Assembly (NCBI GenBank): GCA_025526995.1
Contig: JAHLKG010000009.1
Span: 744,001-808,000, forward strand
Reading direction: 5' to 3'
DNA: 64,000 nt
DNA from: Powellomyces hirtus
Taxonomy: Eukaryota > Chytridiomycota > Chytridiomycetes > Spizellomycetales > Powellomycetaceae
Shown: one piece after another, positions 1 through 11,881 of the stretch
How the letters are laid out: the number at the start of each line of letters is the position of its first letter
Numbering within the stretch: the first letter of the stretch is position 1
The notes under the pieces: model-generated
What the model was told of the DNA's origin: nothing
What the model saw: the letters and a program-made list of their open reading frames with translations, nothing else
Database searches by the model: none
Position numbers and translations under genes: made by a program

Positions 1-3000
1 CTTGAGAAATCAAACATGCAAGGCCATCGAAAATGAACCTCGTCCGTTCGGGGTGGAGGACGGCGCTCATCGCCTCTTCAACCGTAGATAGATCTGTGTT
101 CAGCAACCCAATGTATGGGTCGGGCTCTTGTGATTCATCATCAAGGTAGTATGTGCCCTGAGAGACTGTCAATCCTTTGTTGGCAGACCGGCCAAATCGG
201 TTTTGCACGTACCTCTCGCATCGCTAGGTCAAGGAAGTACATTGAGTGACATCGGACTTCAACTCGAAGTACACCCAAGCACAGTTCTGATAACCGCTGG
301 AAGCTGCTCAGAATACTCTTGAACATGCTATGGGCAGTTAGAACGTGCCATTGCCACCGCCGTAAGGAATATTTGGTCGTACTTTGACTTTTCAGCACTG
401 AGTGGTAGAGCTAGCTTCTCATCTTGTTCGACTGGAAGGTCGGGTAGGCTCTCCGATGACAATCGGAAGTACGATTGCTGAGTGCAAGGAAGTCAGCTTT
501 GAAGAACCGGCTTCAGATACATATTCAGTGTCTTACCAAGCTATCACTGGACCATTTCATCCCTTTCGCATCGATCAATGCAGGATGATTCGATTTATCC
601 GTGCTCACTGAAAGGAGTGTGCACGTTTGGTTGTAAAACCATTCCTAAAATTGAAACACAACGTTGATATCCTGTACATTGTGAGCCAAATAAACATCGA
701 GGCCTACGCACGATGCTATGGTGCAAGCTTGCTATCGACTGCAAGGTGCGCTGCTCCAAGAGTAGCTCGCTGCGGTGGAAGGACCGCTCCTTCTTCAGCT
801 TCATTTCGATGGATGTTTCCTGTATGATTGTGTGTTAGTTCAAAATGATGTAGATGCTCTGGAACTCGTAGTTGAGGTGTCGATAGGGTACCCTCTGATT
901 CAAAGCTTCGCTGAATTCCCGATCTATAGTCTAGGAAGCTCTTTAGTAAAGAATAACAATACGATTGCACGATGTCCTTACCCCTCTTTCGCGAAGGGCA
1001 AATCCGTGCTGCGACAGAACATCGGCAATTTCATCGTCGCGAACCCACGAAGCACTGATAATGCTACTATAGCCACCATCAGCTCCGGGTTGATTGCTAG
1101 AGGTAAGTGCTACAAATGTTGATAGTCAGCATCTTGCGTTGCACTAGCTCACTGATGAGTCGTGACAACAGTACCATTGAAGCGCGAGAGACATTTCTCG
1201 TAATAACTCCTAAGAACCATCTCAATCATTCGGATGGCCTCTGTCTGATGAATTGGAATTGTAGGAAGCGCTCGACATATTCCATGAATCAAAGCCGTTA
1301 AAGCCATTGCACTTTTTGTCAAGGGATACAAAGACTGCTCGACGGCAAACTCGGTGTTGAAAGCATCGATACCATTGACATAGGTGTTGAAATAATGCAG
1401 CACGCGATTTTCCATTTGTGGCAGGAATACGCTGAGGATGAACTCGTCCAGGAAAGTCTTCAGGTTTCCAAACCTGCCAAGCGACAAGATGAGCGATGAA
1501 GCCAGAAGACAGCTAGCGATTTTACGTCATTCGCAAAGTACTCACTTGACACCTAAATGTTCCTCCATACGTCGTACAAAGCCGCTCGTTGGTTCGAAAA
1601 CGGTCAGGATGTTATACGGGTCGGGATCTATTAGCAAGCGGTGGCCGGTGACTACTGAGTTGGCCGCGTATGCATCGACGATTCCCATTGATGATCCGTC
1701 GCCTTCATAGGGTTGCTCTTCGGAATCCAACGATTGACGAACTTGAGCGGCCTCGTCGCCCGATATGGTATCCATCTCAGGATTTATGCCTTTGTACATC
1801 GCCAGAATATCCGGAGTTTCCGTTCCTATGACTCGGAACAGCGACTAGAGGTCCATAGTTAACAAAACATTCTAGGTGATGAATATGCCAGGAGTTTGCC
1901 GCACCTGGCTTTCTGAGCGCATCTTAGCTCGCCGCTTATCCTTCAGTATGTCGTTCAAGGACACAACAGCGCTCGCGTCCGCCGTCTTTCTCTCTGCGTT
2001 ACTGACGTACTCATACAGCATGGCCTTCAGCTCGTTCTGTGCGTTATACCACACGTCCCTAAGGGTATACACTGCTAAAGATCACTGAGCTGCGCAGGAA
2101 ACAGGGCCAGCTGCAATCACATACATCCTTCCAGCTTAAAATCTGGACTACGCTTCAAGTGCAGACTCGTTAATGCATGTAACAACCGCTTGTTGAATAC
2201 GAAAACCTACTTTGTTGAGATTCTGCAAAATATGTTGGATATATGAATGTGCCTGAATGATGCTCTCGAACTTGCAGAAAAGACCACTCAAGAATCGTAG
2301 TAACGTCCGAATATCTGATTGACGTGCGCTTGTGCCTAAGAGGTTGGGTGCCTGACTATCCAATGTGTGGCGCACTCCGTCTTGCGCCATGGTTCCCGCA
2401 TATCTTCGGCAGAGATGAGTTGACGGGTTCCGGTGTCCGTGGTTACGGTCTTTTTGCACTTACCCACGATCCGTCTCTTGCACCGTGCGCTCGACGACAT
2501 AGTAGAGCTCAATGGGAAGCCTGTCTCTAACAAGCTTGAGTGGCGTCAGCTTTGTATGCATTCAACTTCATCGTTACTCATCACAACATACCTCCAAAGC
2601 TTCGCGCAAGCGGCCAAGTAGGAACAGCGCTTCCACCAAGCATAAAATGTAGTGAAAAGAGTCGGTTTCCGGATTTGTTTCCAAATCTTCTGTTATCTAG
2701 ACCCTCGTGAATAAGACATTGGAAACTCAATGCCAGCATCCCTCGCAAACCAACCTCATATTCGGCAGCCGCTCCACTGCTCAGTTTCGAGAATTTCTTG
2801 AAAGGATCAATCACTGAGGATTGTCTAGTCAATTCCACATCATCACTCGATCACCGGTACCACCATCCTAACCTGCTTTCTGTTGAGTCTGACCGCGCCT
2901 CTTCTCATAACATTCATCTCCTCGCTCACTGCAAAAAAAAAGAGTCACAAGAGTTTAGCGGGACCCAAAACTCGACAACCAACTCACTGCGAATGTGTTT

Positions 3001-4147
3001 GCGAGGAGTCATTTACTAAGGTTCCAAATCAGTTTGGCCTCACATAGAAAGGCATCGCACATTAACTGTACCTCCATCCAGGCGATAGAGACTGAATGCA
3101 CTCTTGAGATACAAGTGGTTGTGGAGCTCCTCTATGAGGGTTTCATGCAAGCACTACGGGATGGGCTTGGTCAAATGGCGGACGGGGTACGATCGTGTGG
3201 ACTCAACGCACATACCTCTCTGATCTCATGGAGCTTTTGTCTGACAAGCTCCAAGGCGCCAATCTCTGCGCATTCTCCCTCGTCCAGCGAGCGCATTGAG
3301 GAGAGGAGTAGACGCACTGCTGTAAGGTAGTATTTCCCTTGAATGAGAGCGTCTAGTCTGTCAGGAGCAGTCTGTAGTTCTTCTCTAAGATGACCCGCAA
3401 TTAGTCAACACTAAGAGGCCAATTGACGAATGAAAGATTGGCAAAAGCATCGAGCTCTGCGGAACATACATCGCGTCCAGTATGCGGGAGATCTCCTTAT
3501 GCTGTATACTTTTCAGCCACAAGTGCATCAAGTCAAATCGTTTACACTGTAGCCATTCTTTGCTGTCCTCCAGCCTTTTGCGGGAGTCGACAACGCGTCG
3601 CTGAGAGTCTAAAAGCGGATGCTTTTAGTACTAGGACCTCACTGACTGCAGCAATCAACCCATACCTGTGATGTTCTCCACGACACTGCTGAACGTTTGG
3701 ATCGCGGTATTGAACGCCTGATGGTAGTCTACAAGGCGGATTGTCTCAGTCAGTTGCACCATCCCAAGGGTAACCATTTTTGCAGACGCACCATTCACGA
3801 TGAGATCCATAGCCTTCTCGAGCTTGCCGAAGATAACGCAAAACTTGGAGTAATCGAGACCGAGCGAGCTCTCGTCAAGCAGAGACAGCGCATGCGGAAC
3901 TGGATTGAACTGTGGTTTTACATGAGATTTCCACAGCAACCACTATTTCTCTGTTTTCCGCCCGTACCTCGGTGGGCGTCATAAAGTCCCAAGATATGTT
4001 GATCTCTGCTTGAATATCTGTCACAACTTTGGGCAGGGTGTTGGGCTCGGAACTGTCCCCATATTCCCTCGCATCTGCCTCTTTGCTGCGGCTAGGCGAC
4101 ACAACCTTGGGCTCCTTCCTCCCTGCTCGCATTCCGGATCCAAACAT
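1..4147 (-). CDS. SEC8: Exocyst complex subunit Sec8 (EXOC4), 3' end outside the window
   Basis: Sec8 is a rod-like subunit of the octameric exocyst, which tethers secretory vesicles to the plasma membrane. Reading the minus strand and removing introns gives a clear Sec8 series. The N-terminal part has the fungal Sec8 hallmark FNPVPHALSLLDESS followed by AMDLIVN. Next comes LDALIQGKYYLTAVRLLLSS near 3240-3370, almost identical to animal Sec8. The C-terminal region near 1-300 reads EPDPYIGLLNTDLS then FIFDGLACLIS. The start at 4147 (MFGSGMRAG) is the last in-frame ATG before the conserved block. One clear intron lies at about 3912-3971 and joins FMTPTE to FNPVPHA. There are many further short introns, so the exon map is only partial. 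Reading continues past position 1, so the extreme C-terminus is missing. Identification is strong; individual splice sites are less so. Confidence 0.9.
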
Positions 4148-4462
4148 TTTGTTATGAATGACCTTTACAAGGTTTATCGCGACGTCGAGTAGATAGTGTA
4201 CTCGGCCGAGAAACGTGGGTTTGACAGTGCAAATGAGCAACACGAAAGTCGCGGTCATCCTGCTGCGCAATGTCAATTACCTAACCCGTCATCGGATGAC
4301 TAATCAAACATTCTTGTTGCCGTAGCGACTGGCTAATGAGTTGTGGTGGAGAAGTGGACTCTGGCAGACAAAAAGAAGCATGTGTGCAAGCCGTCTTCCT
4401 CGCTTGCAAATTTGGCTACACATCAACTAAATAGACTCAAGAAAGAAACGAAATCCTCTACA
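4148..4462. promoter_or_regulatory. Shared upstream region of SEC8 and REI1
   Basis: The two genes are head-to-head, so this 315 bp interval must hold both promoters and leaders. Open frame extends upstream of the chosen REI1 start (to 4343) and upstream of the SEC8 start, but neither extension looks conserved. I see no clear TATA element. Confidence 0.4.
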
Positions 4463-5857
4463 ATGGCCGCACCTGACGTTGAGACCGCCTCGGTGTTCTC
4501 GGATACTGCTTCTGACTTCTCCGAAATGTCCAAGGCCTCCACCGCCGCCACTACCGCTACCGCTGCTTCCCGCGCTCACGGCTCGCATGCATTCACTTGT
4601 CTCTCCTGCCATGTGGCCTTCCGCACTGCCGACAACCAGCGCGAGCACATGCGGTCGGACTGGCATAGATACAATCTGAAACGTAAAGTCGCTGACATCC
4701 CCCCTGTGTCCGCCGAAAACTTTGCGCAAAGAGTTCAACAGCAACAGACGAAAACACAGGAAGACAACAAACCCGTCTTTTCCGGAGAATGCCTTGCTTG
4801 CCGGAAGACATACTCGAATGAGAACGGTTACAACAACCACCTTCACTCGAAGAAGCACAAAGAGACCCAGGCTCGATACGATGACATGCGCTCGAAGGGC
4901 CTGGATCCGTTTGCCCCCGTCGCTTCCACTGGCCGCAAAGCAGCTCCTGTCGTATCCTCAGCCTCGAAAACCCGACCAGCACCGACTGCTGAGGGTTCAA
5001 GCTCCGACCCTCTACCGGCGAACTGGCGTCAACAGCTCGCTGAAGCAACCACTCGCGAGGAGGTTATGCAAATCATGGAACGAAAGGCCGAAGCTACCGA
5101 GCGTCTTACGGAGCTCGACTGTCTTTTCTGTGCTCAGAAATGTCAGACGTTCGAGAACAACCTCGCGCACATGGCTCATGCCCACAGTTTTTTCATTCCC
5201 GACATGGAATACCTGGTCGACATCAAGGGTCTTATCAAGTACCTTGGGGAGAAGATTGCCGTTGCACATGTCTGTATCTACTGTAACGGAAAGGGCCGGG
5301 CCATGCACACGCTGGAAGCCGTGCGGAAACACATGCTCGACAAAGGACACTGCAAGATTCTGTACGAGGATGGGGCCGAGCTCGAGGTTGCAGACTTTTA
5401 CGACTTCAGCTCCACATACCCCGATGAAGCAGCGGAAGGCGTGTCGGACGGTGAAGCCATGGAAGAAGGTGAAGGAGATGAGGAGTGGGAGGATGTGGAT
5501 GACGAAGAACTTGGCGACATGTCTTCGGCGCCGGGGGCTATCCAAATCACGGAGGATGAGACACAGCTCATCCTGCCATCAGGTGTAAGGATCGGACACA
5601 GACAGTACAATAAATTCTGGAGACAAACACTCAAACCGGAAGACAACCGAGATTCTGTGGTCATCAATCAGCTCATGGGACAATACCGTGCTCTGGGTTA
5701 CCAATCTACACCGTACGAAGTGGCCGTCGCTCATCACGAGCGAAGAATGATGGCCAAGAAGTCGTTGTATGCTTACCAGGACTTCAAGGCGAGAACGGGA
5801 CAGAAACACAACAAGCTTCAGAAACATTTCCGAAGCCAAATCGGCTTTGGTGTCTAA
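4463..5857 (+). CDS. REI1: Pre-60S ribosome maturation factor Rei1/Reh1 (ZNF622 family)
   Basis: REI1 family proteins act in the cytoplasm on late pre-60S particles, helping release and recycle Arx1 and probing the exit tunnel. This is an intron-free 464-residue frame. It has four C2H2-type zinc fingers: about residues 43-66 (FTCLSC...H), 108-132 (ECLACRKTYSNENGYNNH), 218-242 (CLFC...H) and 269-296 (HVCIYCNGKG). An acidic stretch lies near 345-360, and the conserved C-terminal region contains HRQYNKFWRQ and HFRSQIGFGV. The ATG at 4463 was chosen over the longer frame starting at 4343 because the sequence ACAATGGCC is a good initiation context and homologous proteins begin a short distance before the first finger. 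Length is ordinary for the family. Confidence 0.95.
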   Translation: MAAPDVETASVFSDTASDFSEMSKASTAATTATAASRAHGSHAFTCLSCHVAFRTADNQREHMRSDWHRYNLKRKVADIPPVSAENFAQRVQQQQTKTQEDNKPVFSGECLACRKTYSNENGYNNHLHSKKHKETQARYDDMRSKGLDPFAPVASTGRKAAPVVSSASKTRPAPTAEGSSSDPLPANWRQQLAEATTREEVMQIMERKAEATERLTELDCLFCAQKCQTFENNLAHMAHAHSFFIPDMEYLVDIKGLIKYLGEKIAVAHVCIYCNGKGRAMHTLEAVRKHMLDKGHCKILYEDGAELEVADFYDFSSTYPDEAAEGVSDGEAMEEGEGDEEWEDVDDEELGDMSSAPGAIQITEDETQLILPSGVRIGHRQYNKFWRQTLKPEDNRDSVVINQLMGQYRALGYQSTPYEVAVAHHERRMMAKKSLYAYQDFKARTGQKHNKLQKHFRSQIGFGV

Positions 5858-6197
5858 ACCGTTCGCGATGTGGAGAGGTTTTGGATTGGCATCATGGGCA
5901 AGACACCCAGGTCGCCGTTCACGATTGCTTCCCAGCTGGGGATATATACTTCACTTTCATTTGTAACATATTACTATCAATGCATTACAACACTAGTTCT
6001 TCGTACCCAAATCAGCTTAATGTGATCAGCGCAGCATAAGCGATATGCGAGATATGACCAAAATTTTGAAACCGAACTCCCTTCGTGTCAACGTGCGCTG
6101 GCTTCATTTAACAGCCGATCCAGATGAATATCAATCACCAAAATGTACGTATAATCCGAAATAAATAGCCAAAGTCGAAGGCTTACACGGCATGGGT
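5858..6197. other. Convergent 3' intergenic region
   Basis: This is the tail-to-tail interval between REI1 and the hydrolase-phosphatase gene. It is AT-richer than its flanks and I see no gene or repeat in it; it presumably holds both 3' UTRs. Confidence 0.4.
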
Positions 6198-8602
6198 TTA
6201 TCGTTTTTTATTAGGAGATCTCATTCCAGGTGCTGCATATCGAATGTACAGCTCGTCCTGAGTGGTTATTGATAAGTCGCAAGCAAAATGATATGAAGTC
6301 TTAGCCAGCCATACTACTAACCTTGAAATGGATATGCCTGATACCCGGAGGCCGTGCCTCTGCAAAGTAATCAATGGCCTGGCGGACGTTGCATCCATTA
6401 CGTTCAATAAGATATGAACAGATCATAAACCCTGTGCGGTTAAAGCCATAATGACAATGCACTCCTATATGCGAGTCTGGGTGTTCTTTCCAGAAAGCCA
6501 TCACCGCTTCGCTGAATCTGGCAACCTCCTCTCGTGTTGGAGGGATTTTGGAAGTGGTGGCGAGCTTTTGATATGTACAGGTGGTTCCCACAAAGTCTTC
6601 GATTGCATAGGGCGGGGCGTCATGGGAAATGTCGAGTACCTAAGAGTCAGAGAAGTCAATTTCTAACGATGCACGGAAATATGTTCTTCCTCTGCTTACC
6701 ACGCCAATCTCTGGATGCCGTTTGGCAAAAATTTGCGGAGTGTGACTGGGATCATCTTGTTTCATAGTCTTCATGGGTCTAAAGAGCTGAAGACGGTGTG
6801 AGCTTTATCTCAATCCGGTAGGAAACTGGTACTCATGACTAACCGACGTCTTGACCGGGAATGCTGCTACCGGTGCCACTTTCTGCCATTTCGCATAATT
6901 TCTGGGTTCGAATGTGAGAATATGTCAACAAGAATCGATGAAGACCCGATTTCTTCATACTTCAGACTCCATTTGGACGCAGATGGGTTCTTCGTCTGCA
7001 GCTGCGTTGTGAGATTCATCTAGAAAACAATCTGTGTAAGCATTAAGGTCAATATTATCTCACATTTGGATTACGTACCTTTGAGAACCCGCATTCAATC
7101 AGCCAGTTGTATATGATCGCGTTAACCACATCAGGCTGTTCCAGCATAACCTGATGTGCAGCATTCGGGATGACAAAGGGCTCCGCGACAACGTTTGTTG
7201 AAGACGTGAGCCACGAGTGCACGACCTCCAAGTTCGCTTTCACCGGGCAAACAAGATCTTCTTCTCCCCCTATCTGTGCCAATGTCAGATGTCACGGACT
7301 ATGCCTGGCACAGTCTACAATGAACGCATACCAGGAGTACAGGACAGTCGATACTGTCATACATTTCCGGGGTTGCAAAGTTCGCCTGAGTGATGGAGAT
7401 TAATTCACACTTCAGTACTGATATGTTCGCGAGATACGCACCCCTTCAAACACCATTTGTGCAATTCGCGTTGAATGAGCAGAGTTCCATCCAAGCTGCT
7501 TCTTCCTCAGGGACTCTGATGCACCTCGACTGACCAGTCGATTCACAGAAGGGGAGTTGATGCCCCCCTTGCGATCCATAAGCCTGAGAACATCGATCAC
7601 AAGAACAGGTGCCGCGACAAACTTCTTTAGCTTATCGCGCTCGCTCTTTGTTGGCCGAGATTTCGGGCAGATCAGAACCATAGCTTTGGTGAGCTTTGCA
7701 ATTTTTGGATATGTCCAAGTGATTAGGTTACATCCGTACGAGTGTCCTACAAGCTATCAGGATATTCGTCAATGCTTCCGGAAATCTGGTATCAGATCGG
7801 AATGCTGAGCGTACTATGAAGGACTCCGCTTTCTTATGGTAGATTTCCAGCAAGGCCACAAGGTCTTCAACGATGGACTCCGTGCTGTATGCGTCTTTTC
7901 TGCCAGAATGATGTTTGTGAATATTAAGAAGGTCCATTTGAGACCAATGTGGTTATGCCGCGATACATACGAAGGTACCCTTTCACTCTGAGAAGCAAAG
8001 GTAGGGATGAGTATGCATTTAGAAAAGAGCTTATTCCATCAACGAAGCTTCTCACCCTTCCGTGTCCAACAATATCTAATGAAAGCACGTTGGCGATATG
8101 GGAGAAGTGAAGGAGTTGCTCGTTCCATTGTTGAAGCTAGCGTCGCATAAGATCAGCTGATCAATCGGAAAGTCTGTCTACCATTTCTTTTTCAAGAATC
8201 AAGGAAGCTTTTCGGCCGATTGGGCTTTTCTTTGCTGCTCACCTGGGCGCCCATTCCATGCACAAAAACAATCACCGGCACTTCTCTGCCAAGCTTGTGT
8301 TCAACAAAGACCACCCTGAGTTGTTTTCCCCGGATTTGATGTGTTTTGGAGTGCTTTGCGATGAATGTATCTAAGAACTGCTATGAGTGGAGGAAAATAA
8401 GGGAATCGAACAAAATGTCGCCATATCTGGGGGAAGTTGTCATACCATCTTGACAAGGAGGAGAGCCTTTCAACGCGTCTTTTACCAGATACGCAAGGCC
8501 CAAACTTGCGCCGATAGTAACGCAAGCAGTTGCAATCCATTTGAGAGTGGGGGAAGACAGTGCGGGAAGAGCTGGAGTTGTTGATGGGGTTGCTGTTGAC
8601 AT
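6198..8602 (-). CDS. Membrane-anchored alpha/beta-hydrolase fused to a dual-specificity phosphatase
   Basis: The N-terminus has a hydrophobic segment at about residues 15-37 (WIATACVTIGASLGLAYL). An alpha/beta-hydrolase domain follows, with VFVHGMGAQ (oxyanion region), LDIVGHGR, the nucleophile elbow LVGHSYG, and a late aspartate (GGEEDLVCP) and histidine (PNAAHQV). The C-terminal half is a cysteine phosphatase with VLDISHDAPPY and the P-loop VHCHYGFNRTG (CX5R), then ARPPGIRHIHFKDELY and a stop at 6198. The two halves join in frame: after the hydrolase end WLIECGFSK an acceptor ending TTTTCTAG leads to a linker, then a short intron gives KWSLKNYAKWQ. Last intron: about 6260-6318. I recall this two-domain layout in other fungi, but the substrate of either domain is unknown to me. 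The first intron is uncertain: the best donor by sequence breaks the frame, whereas a GTAAAAG donor keeps it. Confidence 0.8.
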
Positions 8603-8967
8603 TTTCGAAAAGTTTGCGGACTTCGGACGGGCCGCGATAGCAATAATGTCTTCATTTGGGTTTGGATGACTCACCAACAACACGCTCGCTGTCCGAATCA
8701 TCCCACCACGCCCAACACCAACCTGTCGACCATCAGATTCAACCTTCGTCCCCTGTAAAACAAACACAATGATATCCATGAGAGGCCTCCTGATGAACCG
8801 CGGACTTCGGGGAGTGAAGGTAGTTTACAGCCTCAGTCATCTGGTGGGAAATATAAGCTAACCGCGGTGTGAGAAGTCGTTTTCCACCTCGGCGGTGGCA
8901 CGAGAGCACACATGTAAGAGGTATTTGGTGTTTCTTGTCACTTATAGATCATCTCGCTAAACTTCGC
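8603..8967. promoter_or_regulatory. Divergent upstream region, hydrolase-phosphatase and SSB genes
   Basis: A head-to-head interval holding both promoters. No convincing coding exon is seen. A mitochondrial presequence for the SSB could start here, but no in-frame candidate could be fixed. Confidence 0.35.
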
Positions 8968-9480
8968 ATGGCAGCTTTGAACAAAGTTATGCTCCTTGGT
9001 ATTCTCGGTAGAGACCCCGAATGGAAAGCCTTCGGAGGAGAGAGCGATGCATCTTCTGGAGTTTGGAGCATGTCCGTTGCCACAAATAAAACGTACAAAA
9101 AGGAAAGCGGTGAAGATGCAGGGGTTACGCAATGGCATCGGATTGAGTACCGTGGAGAGAAACTTCCAGGCTCAGCTAAGAAAGGGTAAGTTTAACTATG
9201 CGCTTGAACGTCAACTGCTGCTAAAAAGAGCCAATAGAGCCCAGGTGTTAATTGAAGGGGAGCTCAAATACTGGAAGGACGAGACCACAGGGAAAAGCGG
9301 GGTCAGCATTGTGGTTCCCCCATTCAGTAGTAAGTCCTTTATAAGTGTTTTGAGTATGAGCTCCAGCTGATAGTGGCTCTAGGGAACGTCATTGTCACGC
9401 GCTCACCTAGGTCTGGAGAGAGCTTTGAGGGACCCCGGTCCTCGGAGGGCTCGTCGGGAGAAGATGCATCTGGAATTTAG
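8968..9480 (+). CDS. Single-stranded DNA-binding protein, bacterial/mitochondrial type
   Basis: A homotetrameric OB-fold protein expected to coat single-stranded mitochondrial DNA during replication. Exons 8968-9185, 9238-9329 and 9383-9480 join in frame to 135 residues, all with GT-AG introns. The start is the bacterial-type SSB opening NKVMLLGILGRDPEW. Next come the OB-fold strands with THWHR-like TQWHRIEY, then ALVYVEG-like AQVLIEGELKYW. The C-terminus is short, glycine/serine-rich and acidic (SSEGSSGEDASGI), shorter than the bacterial tail. No clear mitochondrial presequence is visible at the chosen start; an upstream in-frame extension begins at 8869 without a convincing ATG. The mitochondrial role is inferred from family membership. 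Confidence 0.85.
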
Positions 9481-9778
9481 TGAATTGCGCACGCAGTTCG
9501 TCAGTGGTCTCTGACTTGTTTCCAAGCCCAGAAGGGAGAGAGTAGGAGGCATTTTTGAACAGCTGCACGTCCTCAGCTAGGGTAGCTCTCTGTAGCATCT
9601 TTAAAACTACTGTAACGAATTATACGTAGTACTGGTGGAATGACACATTCCATGCCGACGCCTCTGGGAAGTGCCGCTGTTCTTTTGAGTTCTTCATGGC
9701 CGCGAAGGTTACGGGGCGCCCGTCATGTGACACAACACTTCCATAGAAGTAGCAAAATGCACGAATGCATAAGGCGTT

Positions 9779-11483
9779 TCAGGGTCGTTTGAACATGATA
9801 TGCTCTGCCTCATTCCTGCCTGCTGACCATCTATCATCTACGACTAACCCGGCTTTGCTAGCCATCTCGTTCACTCTCTTTCCATATTCTGCCGCCTGGG
9901 CCTTCGTCAAATCCAACACAAACCTAAAAGAGTTAGGTCACATCAGACTCGAAAGGGTGTAGTCTTAATTGTAAGCGTTGAGACTCACTTGGCAGATTCG
10001 ACAATCAGCGTTGGGGCCTGCCTCTTTCTGTCTTTGTCCAAATCTGATGCAAATTCCTGGCTTAGCATTGCAGCCATCTCTGGTACGCGGTGCGCCATGG
10101 CGGACGAGACATATATCTGGTCGAACAAGGCGGGAAACAGTCTCCCAATCTTCGGGATTGTGGTTGTTGTAAGAATGTGAATGGTTGCATTAGATCGATT
10201 CTGGGTCTGGTCTCCGGAGGATTCGACTTCTGCTATCGGGCTGCCGCTATTCAACAGGGATCTTTTCTCCCATTCCCACAATAGTCCACGAATCGTTTGC
10301 GAGACGATATCTCGGACACTTGATACTCTCTTGCCATTTGCCTCTCTCAGCAGTTTCTTGTCCTCATGATCCAATCCAAACGCGCAAAATGGTCCAACAG
10401 CTATGTCACTGAAGATACCCCATTTGGGAATACCCAGTCCTGAAGCAGGGTCTGTAAGTTGGGTCACGGTAGCCATGGTTCGATTAGGATCAACGGGATT
10501 TGCTTGTCGAATGGGAAAAGCCATTCCCTTAGATCGGAACTCCGAGAATGAGATAGCATCAATCGTTGGAGCTTTTTCTTTCATCTTCATGTTCCAGTCC
10601 CAATCAATCACACTTTCGCGAACATCATATCGTAGGCCATAATAATGTCGCAGCCGCTCATCCCACATGTTCCTTACATCGAACGGCTTTGGTGAGCGAT
10701 AGAAATTAAGCGTTGCTGAAAGGTCATCCTTCTCGCGGAATTTGAGATGCTTCATTGATATGGTCACGTTCGGGCAGATTGGGATGATTGTGTCGTCTGC
10801 TATCCGGTTGATGTAATGCGTTGCGCGGGCGACGAGATGCGATACGGTCTGTTCACGAACGAGGAGATTACCATACAGCTCCAAAAATGTGTCGATCTTG
10901 TCTATTCCATAGATTGTTGGTTAGTCTTAGCTTTGCAATCGTCGCTGGGATTGTAAAAACGTCACCCTCTGTCCCTCCTTCGCTTTTTTCAAGCAGCGTA
11001 TCCAGGAGTACGATGGTGCGGGCGACATTTGTGATCTGAGGCTCCACAACTACAAACTGAGAAATGGCGTCATTGACGACATGTTGGGTTCCATGAATGG
11101 ACTGACAACAGCAACCGCAGATCGAGTCGCGTCCTTACATGAATCTCTCTTCTCCCATGGCGCCAGGATCTGCAGACGGTTTTGAGTATATGTGCTGGAT
11201 CGCTGGCTCCAAGTAGAAGAATATTGACAGGGGGTACTAGATATGAGCAAGCATTTCAACACAAAGTAATTATGGTTAATTCAAAGCATCGAAACTCAAG
11301 CTTACGGTGTGTCGATGCATCCGCTATCTTGACTTTGAGTTTATCGCGTTCTGCGTGGGCCGTGACTACGCGTCGGTCAGAAACATGCACGAGAAAGATG
11401 TTATTTGAGATAGACCTACACAAGTCGCCAAAATCGATAGCTCTCGACAATCCCCACAAGGATGTTTTGCCCAGGCCATTCAT
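9779..11483 (-). CDS. DNAAF3: Dynein axonemal assembly factor 3 (DNAAF3/PF22)
   Basis: DNAAF3 is a cytoplasmic factor required to preassemble axonemal dynein arms, so it marks an organism that builds motile flagella. Five exons, complement of 9779-9923, 9989-10901, 10966-11049, 11139-11237 and 11306-11483, close to 472 residues. The opening GLGKTSLWGLSRAIDF matches the family start (xGxxxWWGLSPALD). Next are NILLLGASDPAHILKT and RRDSFVEPQITNVAR. The core contains LKFREKDDL, MWDERLRHYYGLRYD and a DWDWNMK block. Then PNRTMA and GIFSDIAVGPFCAFGL follow, all in the expected order. The third exon uses the acceptor ending TTTGTAG; a nearer CAG would break the frame. The long C-terminal tail of animal DNAAF3 is absent. 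Identification is strong. Confidence 0.93.
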
Positions 11484-11881
11484 TATGTTTTTGCGCCGAG
11501 GAGGCCTATAAATAAATGACAGGGTGCAGCTTCACAGGTTGAGGCAGAACCGATCGAAACGCGTCGTTAGTCGCGCCGGGCTTTGCCTTGTGCGGCTCAT
11601 CTCACTTTCGTTATCGACACAACCGATTGGTAGTACCTGTACAACAAGGGCCCATGAGTCACGCTGAATGACATCACGCACATGTGATTATCAGCACCAA
11701 CTTAACACCCGCCAAAAACCCAAACCTGTTTTAGTGCTGCGCCCGCCCAGACAGGGCGCTTTCCCCTCGACAACTCCAAACTCAGACAGACCGCCTATCG
11801 CTCAATCCACTTGCAGCGCATTCCCACAGCGCTTGTAAGACAGATTTCCGTTGGTCAGACCAACTTGCTCAGTTCTCAACG
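11484..11881. promoter_or_regulatory. Divergent upstream region, DNAAF3 and PhoD-like genes
   Basis: A 398 bp head-to-head interval. It is pyrimidine-rich near 11700-11810 on the plus strand, which fits the leader of the PhoD-like gene. No coding exon or repeat is visible. Confidence 0.4.

Noticed and set aside
4722..5588. A 288-residue plus-strand open frame
   Set aside because: It is a shifted frame of REI1: basic, low in hydrophobic residues and without motifs, while the REI1 frame has four clear zinc fingers.
8914..8947. A possible GT-AG intron in the SSB leader
   Set aside because: At 34 bp it is too short for a spliceosomal intron and removing it does not help the frame.
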